Made by a program: the position numbers and the translations under genes. Of a stretch of 64,000 nucleotides of DNA, positions 21,801 to 31,110 are shown in pieces (positions within the stretch are counted from its first letter, which is position 1; each line of letters starts with the position of its first letter). The notes under the pieces were generated by a model that saw only the letters and a list, made by a program, of their open reading frames with translations, ran no database searches and was not told the origin of the DNA. Location: NCBI GenBank assembly GCA_026874595.1, contig CM049306.1, positions 29,069,519 through 29,133,518 on the forward strand. The letters run 5' to 3'. This DNA is from Sipunculus nudus (lineage: Eukaryota > Annelida > Sipuncula > Golfingiida > Sipunculidae).

Positions 21801-24217
21801 TAATCGGGCATTTAGAAACCTGGGAACACAGAGAACCCTTTTCTCAATTAGGAATAGTTTTAATAACCTTATTTTAATCGGGCATCGAGAACCCTTCTCG
21901 ATTTATCAAGAATCGGTTTTACAATAAGCCATACTAATTATGGATAGTTTTAAATGAGACGGATGCTTTGGAATGCAGATACACATGCACTGATGTAGCA
22001 AAGTTAATTAGGTGTGCAGAATTAATAAAGGTTAATTACGTTTTTCAGGCAAAAGGGTAAAGGAAGACCATCGGCCATCCATATCATCAAGAGCTTGATC
22101 CATGCTCATAAGGACGTGTGCGAAACTGAGGAGACAGACGAATCTAACACCAGGGCGTAAGAGATAAACTGACGTTAAAATATATGGCAGCTTTCATTCA
22201 AGAACCTTCGTGCTAGGGGAGCAGAGTAAATTTCTCTTGCACAAATGTATATATGTGAAGTAAAGTCAAAAGGGAAGGATAGTCAAATGGGAAGTATAGT
22301 TAAATGGGAAGTTTATAACAGAGGTAATATAACTAAATAATAATGATGCGGTTGTATATATGAGCTGACCGTTGCGTAACAGTACGTACGTATAAATGTT
22401 TGAATAAATCTGTGCTTCTTTAAGCGGTACCATATTATAGAAGCACGACCATATTATTTAGTGGGTTTTAGTCTTTCTTATTTTTTATCTCCAGGTTGTT
22501 GATTCTCAGAGAATTAGAACAAATACAGTTTGGTCGTCAAAAGAGGGCTGCAGAGGAAACCGGGTAACACGCAGGATTTTTTTTTGTTAGGTCATATTTC
22601 GATCAATTTAGTTCAATTTATTAAAAGATTATATCTAAACCTACACAAAATCCTGGAATATATTCAACGGAACCATACTGTAGTATATTTTCTTTTAGAA
22701 TTCAACTTGCATTTTACAAATATTTTAACTTCTTGTAGAAAAGCTGCAGAAAAGCACTGGCTGAAATAGGAAAGCTGCAGAGAAGCAGTGCCTGAAACAA
22801 AATTTTGTATTGTTTTGTTTTGTTTAACTTTATTTGGCTATAGTTTCTTCCGTTCTCTTATCTCTCGTTTTCCTCTGGTATACTGTTTTCTTATAATTCC
22901 AGACTTTCGGAAGAAGTTCTTGGCCAAATAAAAACGCTGATTTGTTCGGACAAGACCAAAACCTTCTTCGCAGACCTGAAGGAAACTATTAAAGCTCTAA
23001 AAGAGACGCCAGCTTCGGAAACCAGGTAAATACAATCAAACAAGGTAAATAATGAAAGTAAAAATACAATCAAACAAGGTAAAAACTGTAAGGTAAAATA
23101 CAATCCAAAACGGCAAAAACTGTAAGGTAAAATACAATCCAACATAATACTGTAAGATAAAATACAATCCAACAAGATTAATACTGTAAGGTAAAATACA
23201 ATCCAACGTGGTAAATACTGTAAGGTAAAACTACAACCCAACATGCCACTTTTTAGTAGGCTAATACTATAGTACATGACATTATCATGCATCTTGTGCA
23301 ATTTTTTTCATTGTACCTAATTTCCGTTTTAAGGTATATAAACATGATAGAGGAAAAAAATATTACAATAACACCGTTAAAATTAAATGCTAATTAATTT
23401 TTACTTAAATCAGTTTTCATTTAATTAATTGTTAGGTAATTGTAGGGTAAAAAGTAAGCATGTTTGCAGAATTTGGGGGGGGGGTTACAAATTAAAATAT
23501 TTGCACAACAACCTAGACATTGAATGATACACAATAAGCATAATGTGTAGGAACAAAACGGTGCACACAAATGTGTATTGCAGAGCCATCGGTGAAAGTG
23601 TGAAGAACAAAATTCCAAGACCAATCATAGTACTGAAGTTTGCAAAATTTGCAAGGAAGCTGTGTGAGTGGGGTGACGGCAAGGAAATGCCTGATGTGGC
23701 TGGGTATGTATCAGATCGTACGTAAAGTTAAGCCAAGGACTGTGCAGGATACTAGTGTAACAGTTTCATGAATTGTATTAATTGATTGTATTAAGTGATT
23801 TTTCATCAGGTTTGCATATCCGTAAAACTTTCTTCCCCGGGTGAGTTGTTTTAATCTTAAATGTTACTGCATTCTTCATAACGCATGCTCATATTTGTAT
23901 TCGCGACAATCTGCATAGAATTTTTCACCATGGACTGAGGTCGTGTGCATTTTCATCATATATCGGAATGCATTTCCAAATCCATACAAATTTCTACAAT
24001 GTGTTTCTCAAAAATGTGTTCGGAGTATGGATTCTATGAATTGTATGTATTTATACATTACCATTATTGATACACATGTAATTACCAGCACATATTAATC
24101 CTGATTGTTTGAATGACTGATTGCTCAGCTTCCAAAAATCTGGAATGTTTTCTTAAGATTTTTCTTGAAGCCAAATATTGTGGAAAAGTTTTTACTTGCA
24201 GGGCCTCAAATCCGTAA
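12809..24217 (+). CDS. Secreted six-repeat helical protein, 16 coding exons, family unrecognised
   Basis: The joined coding exons are 12809-12876, 13996-14130, 14792-14911, 16626-16763, 17235-17348, 17675-17788, 18324-18443, 19122-19178, 19720-19839, 20219-20317, 21316-21453, 22049-22156, 22495-22563, 22903-23025, 23584-23703 and 24202-24217. They total 1659 nt, a 552-residue protein. Residues 1-17 form a signal peptide (K2, hydrophobic core, VCS before a likely cut). Six tandem repeats follow, each made of an A exon (LP....h..L...C..) and a B exon (.P..I..L..L.K.C). Mature cysteines fall at about 41, 91, 126, 177, 208, 261, 315, 348, 382, 432, 481 and 535, one per A or B exon. Two Cys-free linker exons precede A4 and A6. 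Every intron is phase 2 and all acceptors are AG. Donors are GT except intron 3 (GC). The role is unknown. Secretion and a helical solenoid or bundle with one disulfide per repeat are inferences from sequence. Confidence 0.85.
12903..13290. repeat. Two degenerate minisatellites with poly-C tracts (intron)
   Basis: About 12903-13095 repeats GCGACTCCCCCTGGCAAAC-like units interrupted by long C runs. About 13165-13290 repeats TGTAGTTCCGGGCTGG units of about 38 bp. The 96-residue frame on the opposite strand is a product of these repeats. Confidence 0.75.
13817..13838. repeat. Poly-G tract (intron)
   Basis: About 18 consecutive G. Similar G or C runs occur at 13430, 25097, 26144, 29646, 29972, 30315, 56849, 58757, 58938 and 59671. 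Their exact lengths are doubtful in any assembly. Confidence 0.8.
13996..14130 (+). CDS. Coding exon 2: repeat A1
   Basis: 135 nt, phase 2 to phase 2. It begins RRGFLLPAEKIELVKEV and has its single Cys at residue 41, then an amphipathic helix-like stretch ending IRTGPAGKQER. The acceptor is weak (TTGTATAG). The donor AAG|GCAAGT is a non-canonical GC donor with otherwise perfect consensus. Confidence 0.85.
14200..14537. mobile_element. 338-bp Harbinger/Tourist-type MITE (intron)
   Basis: The ends read GGCCAAAAAAATTAAAGGTA and, inverted, GGCCAAAATAAAAAAAAAAA followed by GGTATGGTTCTCAGGCAC on both sides. TTA directly flanks both ends (14197-14199 and 14538-14540), the 3-bp TWA target duplication of PIF/Harbinger elements. 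The core is AT-rich and noncoding. Confidence 0.75.
14792..14911 (+). CDS. Coding exon 3: repeat B1
   Basis: 120 nt. The B motif VPVGDVKAAFTGLDKVFLLC places Cys 91 eighteen residues after its Pro. The tail is acidic. The donor is T|GTGAGT. A 23-bp GC-rich minisatellite starts about 20 bases into the following intron. Confidence 0.85.
14934..15020. repeat. 23-bp GC-rich minisatellite (intron)
   Basis: Four units of GGGCCTGGGTCGCCTCACG, variably diverged. They start about 20 bases after the exon 3 donor. Confidence 0.75.
15209..15260. repeat. Long hairpin (intron)
   Basis: CTTTAGGGG..TTTCTCTAGA is followed after a short AT loop by TCTAGAGAAAG.CCCCTAAAG, a near-perfect stem of about 20 bp. Confidence 0.65.
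15770..15833 (+). repeat. 64-bp direct repeat copy 1 ending in CAG|GTATGT
   Basis: Begins ACTTGGCAGACAACCG and ends TTGTCTCTCATTCCAG. The copy at 16232-16295 differs at one base by my reading. The end is a good polypyrimidine tract plus acceptor and is followed at once by a donor, GTATGT. Confidence 0.8.
16232..16295 (+). repeat. 64-bp direct repeat copy 2
   Basis: Same 64 bases as 15770-15833, but followed by CACAGTAAAA instead of a donor. The intervening 15905-16045 contains another partial duplication around ATTATTTGCTGTAGTAAT. Confidence 0.8.
16626..16763 (+). CDS. Coding exon 4: repeat A2
   Basis: 138 nt. Motif LPEAVVELLRERVC (Cys 126), then a long Glu/Lys-rich helix DDIIEETTKKLKEKL. 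The acceptor follows TTTGTAAACAG and the donor is GG|GTAGAC. Confidence 0.85.
17235..17348 (+). CDS. Coding exon 5: repeat B2
   Basis: 114 nt. Motif VPVPVILALTTLSGIYKKVC with Cys 177. Acceptor TTTTTCAG, donor GT|GTAAGC. Confidence 0.85.
17675..17788 (+). CDS. Coding exon 6: repeat A3
   Basis: 114 nt. ETILCGDVVTELVKTL with Cys 208. This core closely resembles A5 (ELCGDFITELVKKL), pointing to a relatively recent duplication. Acceptor ATTTAAAG is weak; donor TT|GTAAGT is strong. Confidence 0.85.
18324..18443 (+). CDS. Coding exon 7: repeat B3
   Basis: 120 nt. RPERIIVHLILDYDNLC places Cys 261 fifteen residues after its Pro. Acceptor ACTGACAG, donor AT|GTGAGT. Confidence 0.85.
18640..18760 (+). 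repeat. Dispersed SINE-like repeat, copy 2 (intron)
   Basis: Shares CAGCGGTTATACACTGCA and AATCAGACCGACA with 355-510. Confidence 0.35.
19122..19178 (+). CDS. Coding exon 8: linker before A4
   Basis: 57 nt, no cysteine. Acidic ISRILHMLEEEEVEDNYHK. Acceptor CTCTCATAG, donor AT|GTAAGT. Its phase symmetry means it could be skipped without a frameshift. Confidence 0.8.
19720..19839 (+). CDS. Coding exon 9: repeat A4
   Basis: 120 nt. LPKEHMAELKGLVC with Cys 315. The segment after the Cys is shorter than in other A units. Donor AT|GTAAGT. Confidence 0.85.
20219..20317 (+). CDS. Coding exon 10: repeat B4
   Basis: 99 nt, the shortest repeat exon. LPSLRALGILVKKLC with Cys 348. Three nearby AGs could serve as acceptor; only AG at 20217-20218 keeps the frame open. 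Donor AG|GTTTGT is weak. Confidence 0.75.
   Translation, partial: REDWSSLTTCTGYTSEETLHSQSRGTTREAKN
20375..21185 (-). mobile_element. Short copy of the composite repeat (intron)
   Basis: It runs from a GTCCGTCGTTTGTCCGG end to CAGCTGAGCGTCATGACCC followed by ATGGGTCACTTGTTA. This is the inverse of the arrangement at 27295-31237. It holds about one and a half core units, with the CCACC..CAGTCTGCAG block inverted. Confidence 0.7.
21208..21240. repeat. Isolated end of the TTTAAAGGG MITE family
   Basis: GGTGATTGGGCCCCTCTTTAAA matches the inverted left terminus of 2959-3475. No partner end was recognised nearby. Confidence 0.4.
21316..21453 (+). CDS. Coding exon 11: repeat A5
   Basis: 138 nt. 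LTDAQKAAIEEKLKVELC with Cys 382, then GDFITELVKKL, close to A3. Acceptor GATTGCAG, donor AG|GTATGT. Confidence 0.85.
21575..21935. repeat. Degenerate ~60-bp minisatellite (intron)
   Basis: Repeated GGGCAT..GAGAACCCTTCTC and TTTTAATCGGGCAT blocks between exons 11 and 12. Confidence 0.55.
22049..22156 (+). CDS. Coding exon 12: repeat B5
   Basis: 108 nt. RPSAIHIIKSLIHAHKDVC with Cys 432. Strong acceptor TTTTTCAG, donor GC|GTAAGA. Confidence 0.85.
22260..22312. repeat. 18-bp tandem repeat (intron)
   Basis: About three units of AGTCAAATGGGAAGTAT. Confidence 0.6.
22495..22563 (+). CDS. Coding exon 13: linker before A6
   Basis: 69 nt, no cysteine: LLILRELEQIQFGRQKR, then an acidic end. Phase-symmetric like the other linker. 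Acceptor TATCTCCAG, donor GG|GTAACA. Confidence 0.8.
22903..23025 (+). CDS. Coding exon 14: repeat A6
   Basis: 123 nt. LSEEVLGQIKTLIC with Cys 481. The donor AG|GTAAAT lies at the edge of an intronic minisatellite whose unit contains AAGGTAAA. Confidence 0.85.
23026..23235. repeat. ~35-bp minisatellite starting at the exon 14 donor
   Basis: About six units of AAGGTAAAATACAATCCAAC with AATACTGT. The first unit overlaps the real 5' splice site. Confidence 0.75.
23584..23703 (+). CDS. Coding exon 15: repeat B6
   Basis: 120 nt. IPRPIIVLKFAKFARKLC with Cys 535, then EWGDGKEMPDVA. Acceptor TATTGCAG, donor GG|GTATGT. Confidence 0.85.
24202..24217 (+). CDS. Coding exon 16: last four codons and stop
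   Basis: After acceptor TTTACTTGCAG the phase-2 join gives ..VAGASNP and TAA at 24215-24217. It adds no repeat, so the protein ends just after B6. The exon continues as 3' UTR. Confidence 0.7.
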
Positions 24218-25004
24218 ATTGCAAGATGAAGTAGTCGGGAAGATGATTATGAGGTAATTAAATTGGCATGAACTTTTACAATCTGTTTAGATAAGACATC
24301 TGTATAAGAGATGAAGTAGTCGAGAAGATGATCATTATGAGGTATTTAAATTGGCATGAACTTTTACAAACATTTGAAGTAGTCGAGAAGATGATCATTA
24401 TGAGGTATATAAATAGGCATGAACTTTTACAAACGTTTTTAGATAAAACGTCTGTATTTCTCTTATGTCCATTCTGTAACGATGTTGAGCTACTGGGAAT
24501 TATTGAATTAATGTGTACAGGAATTGCCATAATATATAGTGGAGGAAGATAATATATACTTGACTGTTCATTTAACAAGTTAACCCCTCATGTGAGTGAG
24601 ACTGTTGATATTCTTGAGAACCGGCTTACCTTACTGATCCTGGAAGCTAAGGCGAACTTTTTTCAATGTTTTATTTTTTGTTTGGTTGATTTAACAGGTG
24701 AAGTGTCCGGAGCGGACAGAGTGGGCTGCCTCGGATACCTGAAACATATAACTCACTGGGAACTGTTCAAGCTTTTAAAAATTCTAATTGTTAGATATGT
24801 TATTCTTAGGAACTCTGTTAAGGCTATATTTGCTTTATTTATCTGTTATATATTAAATTCTGAAAACTATTTTGCTGAGTGGTATATGCTGGTGGCATAA
24901 ATATCAACGACTGCACAGATTAAAATAAGTTTGACATTTTTATTGCATAATCGACTCTGAATTAAGATTTCATTAAATGATTTTGTTTAGATTTTGCCAA
25001 TAAA
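24218..25004 (+). other. Likely 3' UTR with poly(A) signal
   Basis: Begins after TAA and contains three direct copies of a ~65-bp unit (GATGAAGTAGTCGAGAAGAT to GGCATGAACTTTTACAAAC) at about 24223-24440. AATAAA occurs at 24999-25004. The open frame at 24592-24900 inside it has no matching repeat motif and is probably fortuitous. Confidence 0.5.
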
Positions 25005-25530
25005 TTGCAACTTTTTCATTAAAAGCATTTGACACTCTTTCTGTAGTGGTTGATATTTTCATTGTTTACTATTTCCTTATTATGAATAGTATTCCCATTC
25101 CCCCCCCCCCCCCCACCCGCATTTAACTCATCTATATTAAGAATATTCCCAGACCCCTCATTTAAATAGGTCTTATTTGATCTTAACCGGAAACTTATGC
25201 AGTTTCAACCCCTATTGTTTTGTTAAGTGTAAAAGGTCTACATTTTATAACTAGAGCACCTGCCTCGGCAGAGATACCACCATTTGATTTTACCTGAATG
25301 GAGTCTTTCCCAGAAGATCCATTTTTTTTTTATATCGGACACCATTACTCTACCTTTGCATTTGTTTCAAAGTTGTCAAAAACTTTTTCAATCGGTCCTT
25401 TTCTCAAACCTATTGAGTAATATATATAATGACACGCTTAAGTGACGTTGAATGCTTTTGAAATTATATCCCTCATTTGCATGCTATAGCATATAAAAAT
25501 TTATAAATGACTGAGGATGCGTGGTTTTAG

Positions 25531-25686
25531 GGGCCGGTACCGCCCTTGGGTCGCAGCTTTACCGCAAAGGGCGATTTATAGCGACTGACGGACTCGCCTG
25601 GCTGCTGCTGAAATGGCTCAAATTTCTGCTTATCGGCGAACTTCCCACAAAAACACCCGATGAAAACATAACTTCCTTGGCGGAGG
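25531..25686 (+). other. Possible orphan exon downstream of the gene
   Basis: The segment lies between GGTTTTAG and GCGGAG|GTAACA. One frame reads GTALGSQLYRKGRFIATDG, then a Trp/Leu/Lys-rich helix AWLLLKWLKFLLIGELP. It resembles the B6 helix in pattern (LKFAKF against LKWLKF) but lacks the cysteine, and the phase does not fit the family. It could be a relic repeat, part of another gene, or chance. Confidence 0.25.
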
Positions 25687-25962
25687 TAACAAATTCCCCG
25701 GGTTATCAATATCCCTCCTGTTGCACACAGATTTTTTCAAAAGGTTTTCTGGGCGAATGAATGTTCCCAAAACTTTTCCCTTGCAATTCTGGAATGCAGC
25801 TTTTCAAAATGTCATTGGGTCTCTGCATTCGAAATACCATATTTATCTAATTTTACCATATTTATAATTAAGATTTACAAAGCCTCCACCACTTTAAAAC
25901 AACTAGGTTATTAGCAAATGGTCAAATGGGACGTTTCAAAGCTATGATTAAATATATGATTA

Positions 25963-26084
25963 AAAATACGTAAGTTTAAACTTAATACGCATTATGATTT
26001 TTGAAACGCGGATAAAACCTAACAAAATACGTAAGTTTAAACTTAATACGCATTATGATTTTTGAAACGCGGATAAAACCTAAC
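25963..26084. repeat. 61-bp perfect tandem duplication
   Basis: Two identical copies beginning AAAATACGTAAGTTTAAAC and ending GCGGATAAAACCTAAC. The lack of divergence marks a recent event. Confidence 0.9.
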
Positions 26085-26143
26085 CAATTAGGTTTTGACT
26101 GGTAATAATACAACACACCTTTAAGATCTGCATACGGTACCAT

Positions 26144-26163
26144 TGGGGGGGGGGGGGGGGGGG
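26144..26163. repeat. Poly-G tract
   Basis: Run of about 20 G just after the 61-bp duplication. Confidence 0.85.
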
Positions 26164-27294
26164 TTGATGGATCCCTTTAATCGGAACCACTTATAGTTTT
26201 AAATAAATAAACTTAAACAATGGAACATGCTTTAACATGGCAACTGGTAAACTAATAAAAATAATAGCAACGTTATAAAGTTATCACCCCTTCTTAAGTT
26301 CGGAATGAACGTATATCAACTGCACAGCTGAGCCTAAAAATGCAGATTTCCATGAATACTGGTAAACAACCTTGACTTATTTCTAATTGCGCTAATCCTC
26401 GCCATTTCTTTAGCTTTGATTTTCTTTCGGTCTCATTAAATAAAAAAATGCGTAAAAAAAATTAAGGAATTCTAGATGGTGCCACCGGTATTGTAAAAAA
26501 AAAAAAGACTGGGTATACTTTCAGGACCTCTTTCGTTTAGGCATGGCTAGCAAATTTGTTCTTTATGCAATTTTAGGGTAGTAACATTTTAATTGTATAT
26601 TGGTTATTAATTTGTGTCATAAATTGATATGTACATTCATGTTATGCCTTGGCATATATCTCCAGTAGACGCACAAATCAGAGCACAAACATCTTCCATG
26701 ACAGTCCTGTTAACGTGACAACTGAAGTCAAAAGCCCTAGAGCTTGTATACTTAACGCACACATGCCTGTCTAATATTATTTAAGGAATTCGCTTAGCCT
26801 TTGTCCCCTACGTTCTCTGAAAACCACGATGCCTATGACGCTGTGCTATACCTCATTTTAAAGGTTATTATTCTCGCAGTGACATGGTCGCTTTGACGAT
26901 TAATTTTTCATTTACACAAAGTTTTGAGTAATTTTTCCCTGCTTTTACTCATTGCGGGGAGCGTACCATGTAACGAAAGTACTTCCTTCGGCAATTTAGT
27001 TATTCACGAAAAATCCCCCAGACACGGGATTAAGTGACTTAAATTAGGGTCCATTGTGCATGTGAATAAACCTACTTTTCTTGCAGTGCGGAATTTAAGT
27101 ATGTTTTCTCGAACCCATATGCGTGGTAATTAAATGTAACACATGACTCTCGCTTTATGAAAAGGAGGGGTTCAACAAAGGGGGATATGGCCGAATTAAT
27201 GACAAAAACCATTTAAGGAGACTACAATTCCGGAACAGGGGTGAGGATAGGTGGAGGCGGGGTTTCAAGGCCTCAAAATTGGTCTAATATCATT
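26164..27294. other. Noncoding stretch, nothing recognised
   Basis: No exon-like segment, RNA gene or repeat structure I can support. Confidence 0.45.
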
Positions 27295-27536
27295 AACAAG
27301 TGACCCATGGGTCATGACGCTCAGCTGACTGGGAAGAGATTCGTAAAAGGAAATTTTATCATCTGAATGGTAGTATATACCCATTCACCTGAAGCATCAA
27401 ACAGATTAACCAACAGGCCAAGATTGTGTCTGTATTTATATATCTCAAAAATAGAGAATAAATGCGTAAACTTTAAAAAAAATACAGATGTCTCCACCAG
27501 TCTGCAGAAACTAACTAGATGTGTCGGAACGACACG

Positions 27537-28889
27537 AATGCCCCCGCCTGGGGCAAATTAGAAACATTTGTTAAATTTTGTAAAATTTTTAAGTTCAGGA
27601 GGTGTCGTATGGTCAAAAGTAGGTCAACAAGGGCAAAATGCAAACACGATCTGTAACGGGTCATTATCAAGCAACACACCTAAAATCAGGCCAGTATCTG
27701 CAGGCATTGTGAAAAAAAGTCCATACATGTGCATTTTTCATAAAAATTTCTGTCTTTCATGAAATTTTCTATGTTCAGGATCTGTCATGTGGTCAAAAAT
27801 AGGTCAACTGGGACGAATCGCGAACTTGATCTGTAAGTGGTCATTATGCACCCACAGACCAAACATTAGTCCAGTATCTGTAAGCACTGCATTGCAAAAC
27901 TAGGATATTAGCAAAAGCTGATAATCAGTTATAAATTTAAATTGGAGAGGTATGTACCATGTTTCATTACAATCCACCATATGGTTCCTGAGATAAAAGC
28001 TTTTGAGTGTTTTTGTATAATCAGCTCTAAAATGTAGAAAAATGGGTCAAGGTCGCCCGTCTTCGAATTTGACAGATTTTATCGATATACAAATGCACTG
28101 ATGAAATAAAATTGCAACGGTGAATCCTTTTAGAGATATATATATATCCCGCTCACAAGGTAAAAGTTAACAGACGCAGGATGGACAGACAGACGGACGG
28201 ACAGATGGACAGCTTGGGTGACGACAATAGCCCATCAGCCTATGAGCTGAGGGCTAAAACGGCTGTACATGTACATTTGTCATGAAAATTTATATTTTTC
28301 TTGAAATTTCCTATGTTTAGGAGCCGTAAAAAAAATCAAAAGTAGGTCAACCGGAAGGAAACGCGAACTCGATCTGTAACTGGTCTATATCTGCCCACAT
28401 ACCAAAAATCAGGCCAATATCTGCAGGCACTGCGAAAAAAAAGTCCGTACATGTGTATTTATCATGAAAATTTCTATTTTTCATGAAATATTCTAAGTTT
28501 AGGAGCCGTAAAACGGTCAAAAGTAGGTCAACCTGGACGAAACGCGAACTCGATCTGTAACTGGTCATTATCTGCCCACACACCAAAAATCAGGCCAATA
28601 TCTGCAGGCATTGCGGAAAAAAGTCCGTACATATGTATTTGTCATGAAAATTTCTATTTTTCATGAAATTTTCCAAGTTTAGGAGCCGTAAAACAGTCAA
28701 AAATAGGTCAACTGGGACGAAACGCGAACTCGATCTGTAACTGGTCATTATCTACCCATACACCAAAAATTAGGCTAATATCTGCAGGCATTGCGAAAAA
28801 AAGTCCGTACAACTGTTTTATTTCGGAATGACGTAAGGACGGACATGGGTAAAACTATATGCCCCGGCCACTTTGTGGCAGGGGCATAA
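27537..28889 (+). mobile_element. Nested element with ~180-bp tandem units and palindromic ends
   Basis: It starts near AATGCCCCCGCCTGGGGCAA and ends with a hairpin, TGCCCCGGCCACTTTGTGGC then AGGGGCA. The interior has about five ~180-bp units with AAAAGTAGGTCAAC and CGCGAACTCGATCTGTAA, plus an internal GGACGGACAGATGGAC block near 28185-28212. The host element's sequence resumes on the right (ATGGTCAATATC) where it broke off on the left (CTGCAGAAACTAA). That establishes insertion after the host. Confidence 0.7.
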
Positions 28890-31110
28890 TAAAAACACAT
28901 GGTCAATATCAATGCAAAGAATCATGGTGATCTCTGCATTAGTTGTTTAGGTACTTCAGCTTTTGTATCAAATTTTCCATTATTTTGAGGGATACTTCTG
29001 AGTCCTATAGCTTGAAGGATATGGGTAACAGAGACTTAATTTCAGGTTTCCACAGACACTTTTCATGGGTCTCCTTGCATAACAAGAATGAAGATTCTAG
29101 GTCCAGTTGTTACAATTTGTGCAACGTTAACAGATGACAGCATCCTTAAAGGTCTCAAAAATAGAGATTAAAATTCGAAAAATTGAATAAAATATAGGTG
29201 GCACCACCAGTCTGCAGAAACTGATGAAACACTCCATAATCAATATCCATGCAAAGAACCATGGTGATCTCTGCATTAGTTGTTTAGATACTTCATCTTT
29301 AGTATCAAATTTTCCATTATTCTGAGGGATACTTCGGAGTCTAATAGCTTGAAGGATATGGGAAACAGAGACCTAATTTCAGGTTTTTCCACAGACACTT
29401 TTCATGGGCCTCCTTGCATTACAAGAATGAAGAATCTCGGGTCCAGTTTTTACAATTTGTACCCTGTTGACAGATAACAACATCTTTAAAGGTCTAAAAA
29501 ATAGAGAAAAAAATACAGGTGGCGCCACCAGTCTGCAGGAACTGATGGAACATCTCATGATCAATATGTATGCCAAAAATAATGAACATCAGTGTTGTAG
29601 TTATTGAGATACTGCAGTTTTTGTATCAAATTTTTCATTATTCTGGGGGGGGGGGGTTATTTTGGAGCCATACAGCTTAAAGGATATGGGTAACAGAGAC
29701 CTAATTTCAGGTTTCCATGGACACTTTTCATGGGTCTCCCTGTGTGTCAAGAATGAAGATTCTAGGTCCAGTCGTTACTATTTGTACCATGTTGACAGAT
29801 AACTGCATCCTTAAAGTTCTCAAAAACAGAGAAAAAAATACAGGTGGCGCCACCAGTCTGCAGGAACTGATGGAACACCTCTTGATCGATATGTATGCCA
29901 CAAATCATGACCATCAGTGTTGTAGTTATTGAGATGTTGCAGTTTTTTTTATCAAATTTTCCATTATTCTGGGGGGGGGGGGGTAATTGGAAGCCCCACA
30001 GCTCAAAGGATATGGGTAACAGAGACCTTATTTCTGGTTTCCATGGAGACTTTTCATAGGTCTCTCACTGTGTCAAGAATGAAGATTCTCAGTCCAGTCT
30101 TTCTGATTTGTGCCCTGTTAACAGATGTTCATATTTTTAAAGGTCTCAAAAATAGAAAAAACAATTCGTAAAGAATTAAAAAAATACAGGTGGCGCCACC
30201 AGTCTGCAGAAACTGATGAAACATCTTATGATCAATATGTATGCCAAAAATCATGACCATCAGTGATGTAGTTAATGAGATATTGAAGTTTTTGTATGAA
30301 ATTTTTGACTATTCGGGGGGGGGGGGGTACTTTGGGGCCCCATAGCTTGAACGATATTGGTAACAGAGACCTAACTTCTGGTTTCCATTGAGAATTTTCA
30401 TAGGTCCCTCAGTGTGTCAAGAATGAAGATTCAGGTCCAGTCTTAACGATTTGTGCCCTGTTAAAAGATGTTCACATTTTTAAAGGTCTCAAAAATAAAG
30501 AAAAAAATTCGTAAAAAATCGAAAAATTCAGATGGCGCCACCAGTCTGCAGGAACTGATGGAACATCTCATGATCAATATGTATGTCAACAATCATGACC
30601 ATCAGTGATGTGGTTGATGAGATATTGAAGTTTTTGTATGAAATTTTTGACTATTCTTGGGGGGTACTTTGGGGCCCTATAGCTAAAAAGTAATGGGTGA
30701 CAGAGACCTTATTTCAAGTTCCAAGGAGACTTTTCATAGGTCTCTCAGTGTGTCAAGAACGAAGATTCTAGGTCCAGTCTTAACGATTTGTGCATTGTTA
30801 ACAGATGTTCACATTTTTAAAGGTCTCAAAAATAGAGAAAAAAATTCGTAAAAAATCGAAAAATATAGGTGGCGCCACCAGTCTGCAGGAACTGATGGAA
30901 CATCTCATGATCAGTATGTATGCCAAAAATCATGACCATCAGTAATGGAGTTTATGAGATATTGAAGTTTTTGTATGAAATTTTTGACTATTCTGGAGGG
31001 TACTTTGGGGCCCCATAGCTCGAAGGATATGGGTAACAGAGACCTCATTTCTGGTTTCCAAGGAGATTTTTTATGGACCTCTCAGAATGTAAAGTTACAA
31101 GTTTCTAGTT
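28890..31110 (+). repeat. ~340-bp tandem array, about seven units
   Basis: Each unit has ATCATGACCATCAGT or a relative, TATGGGTAACAGAGACCT, AAGAATGAAGATTCTAGG and GGTGGCGCCACCAGTCTGCA. Divergence is gradual along the array. Several units carry a poly-G run at the same place. Confidence 0.85.

Noticed and set aside
12809-24217. Gasdermin C-terminal, insect allergen repeat or secretoglobin homology for the repeat protein
   Set aside because: Only general helical patterns (LP..L..L, P..I..L) are shared. No diagnostic motif of any of these families is visible, and a gasdermin N-terminal pore domain is absent.
24592-24900. 102-residue open frame after the gene's stop codon
   Set aside because: It does not follow an acceptor in phase, lacks the A/B motif and is AT-biased; treated as 3' UTR.
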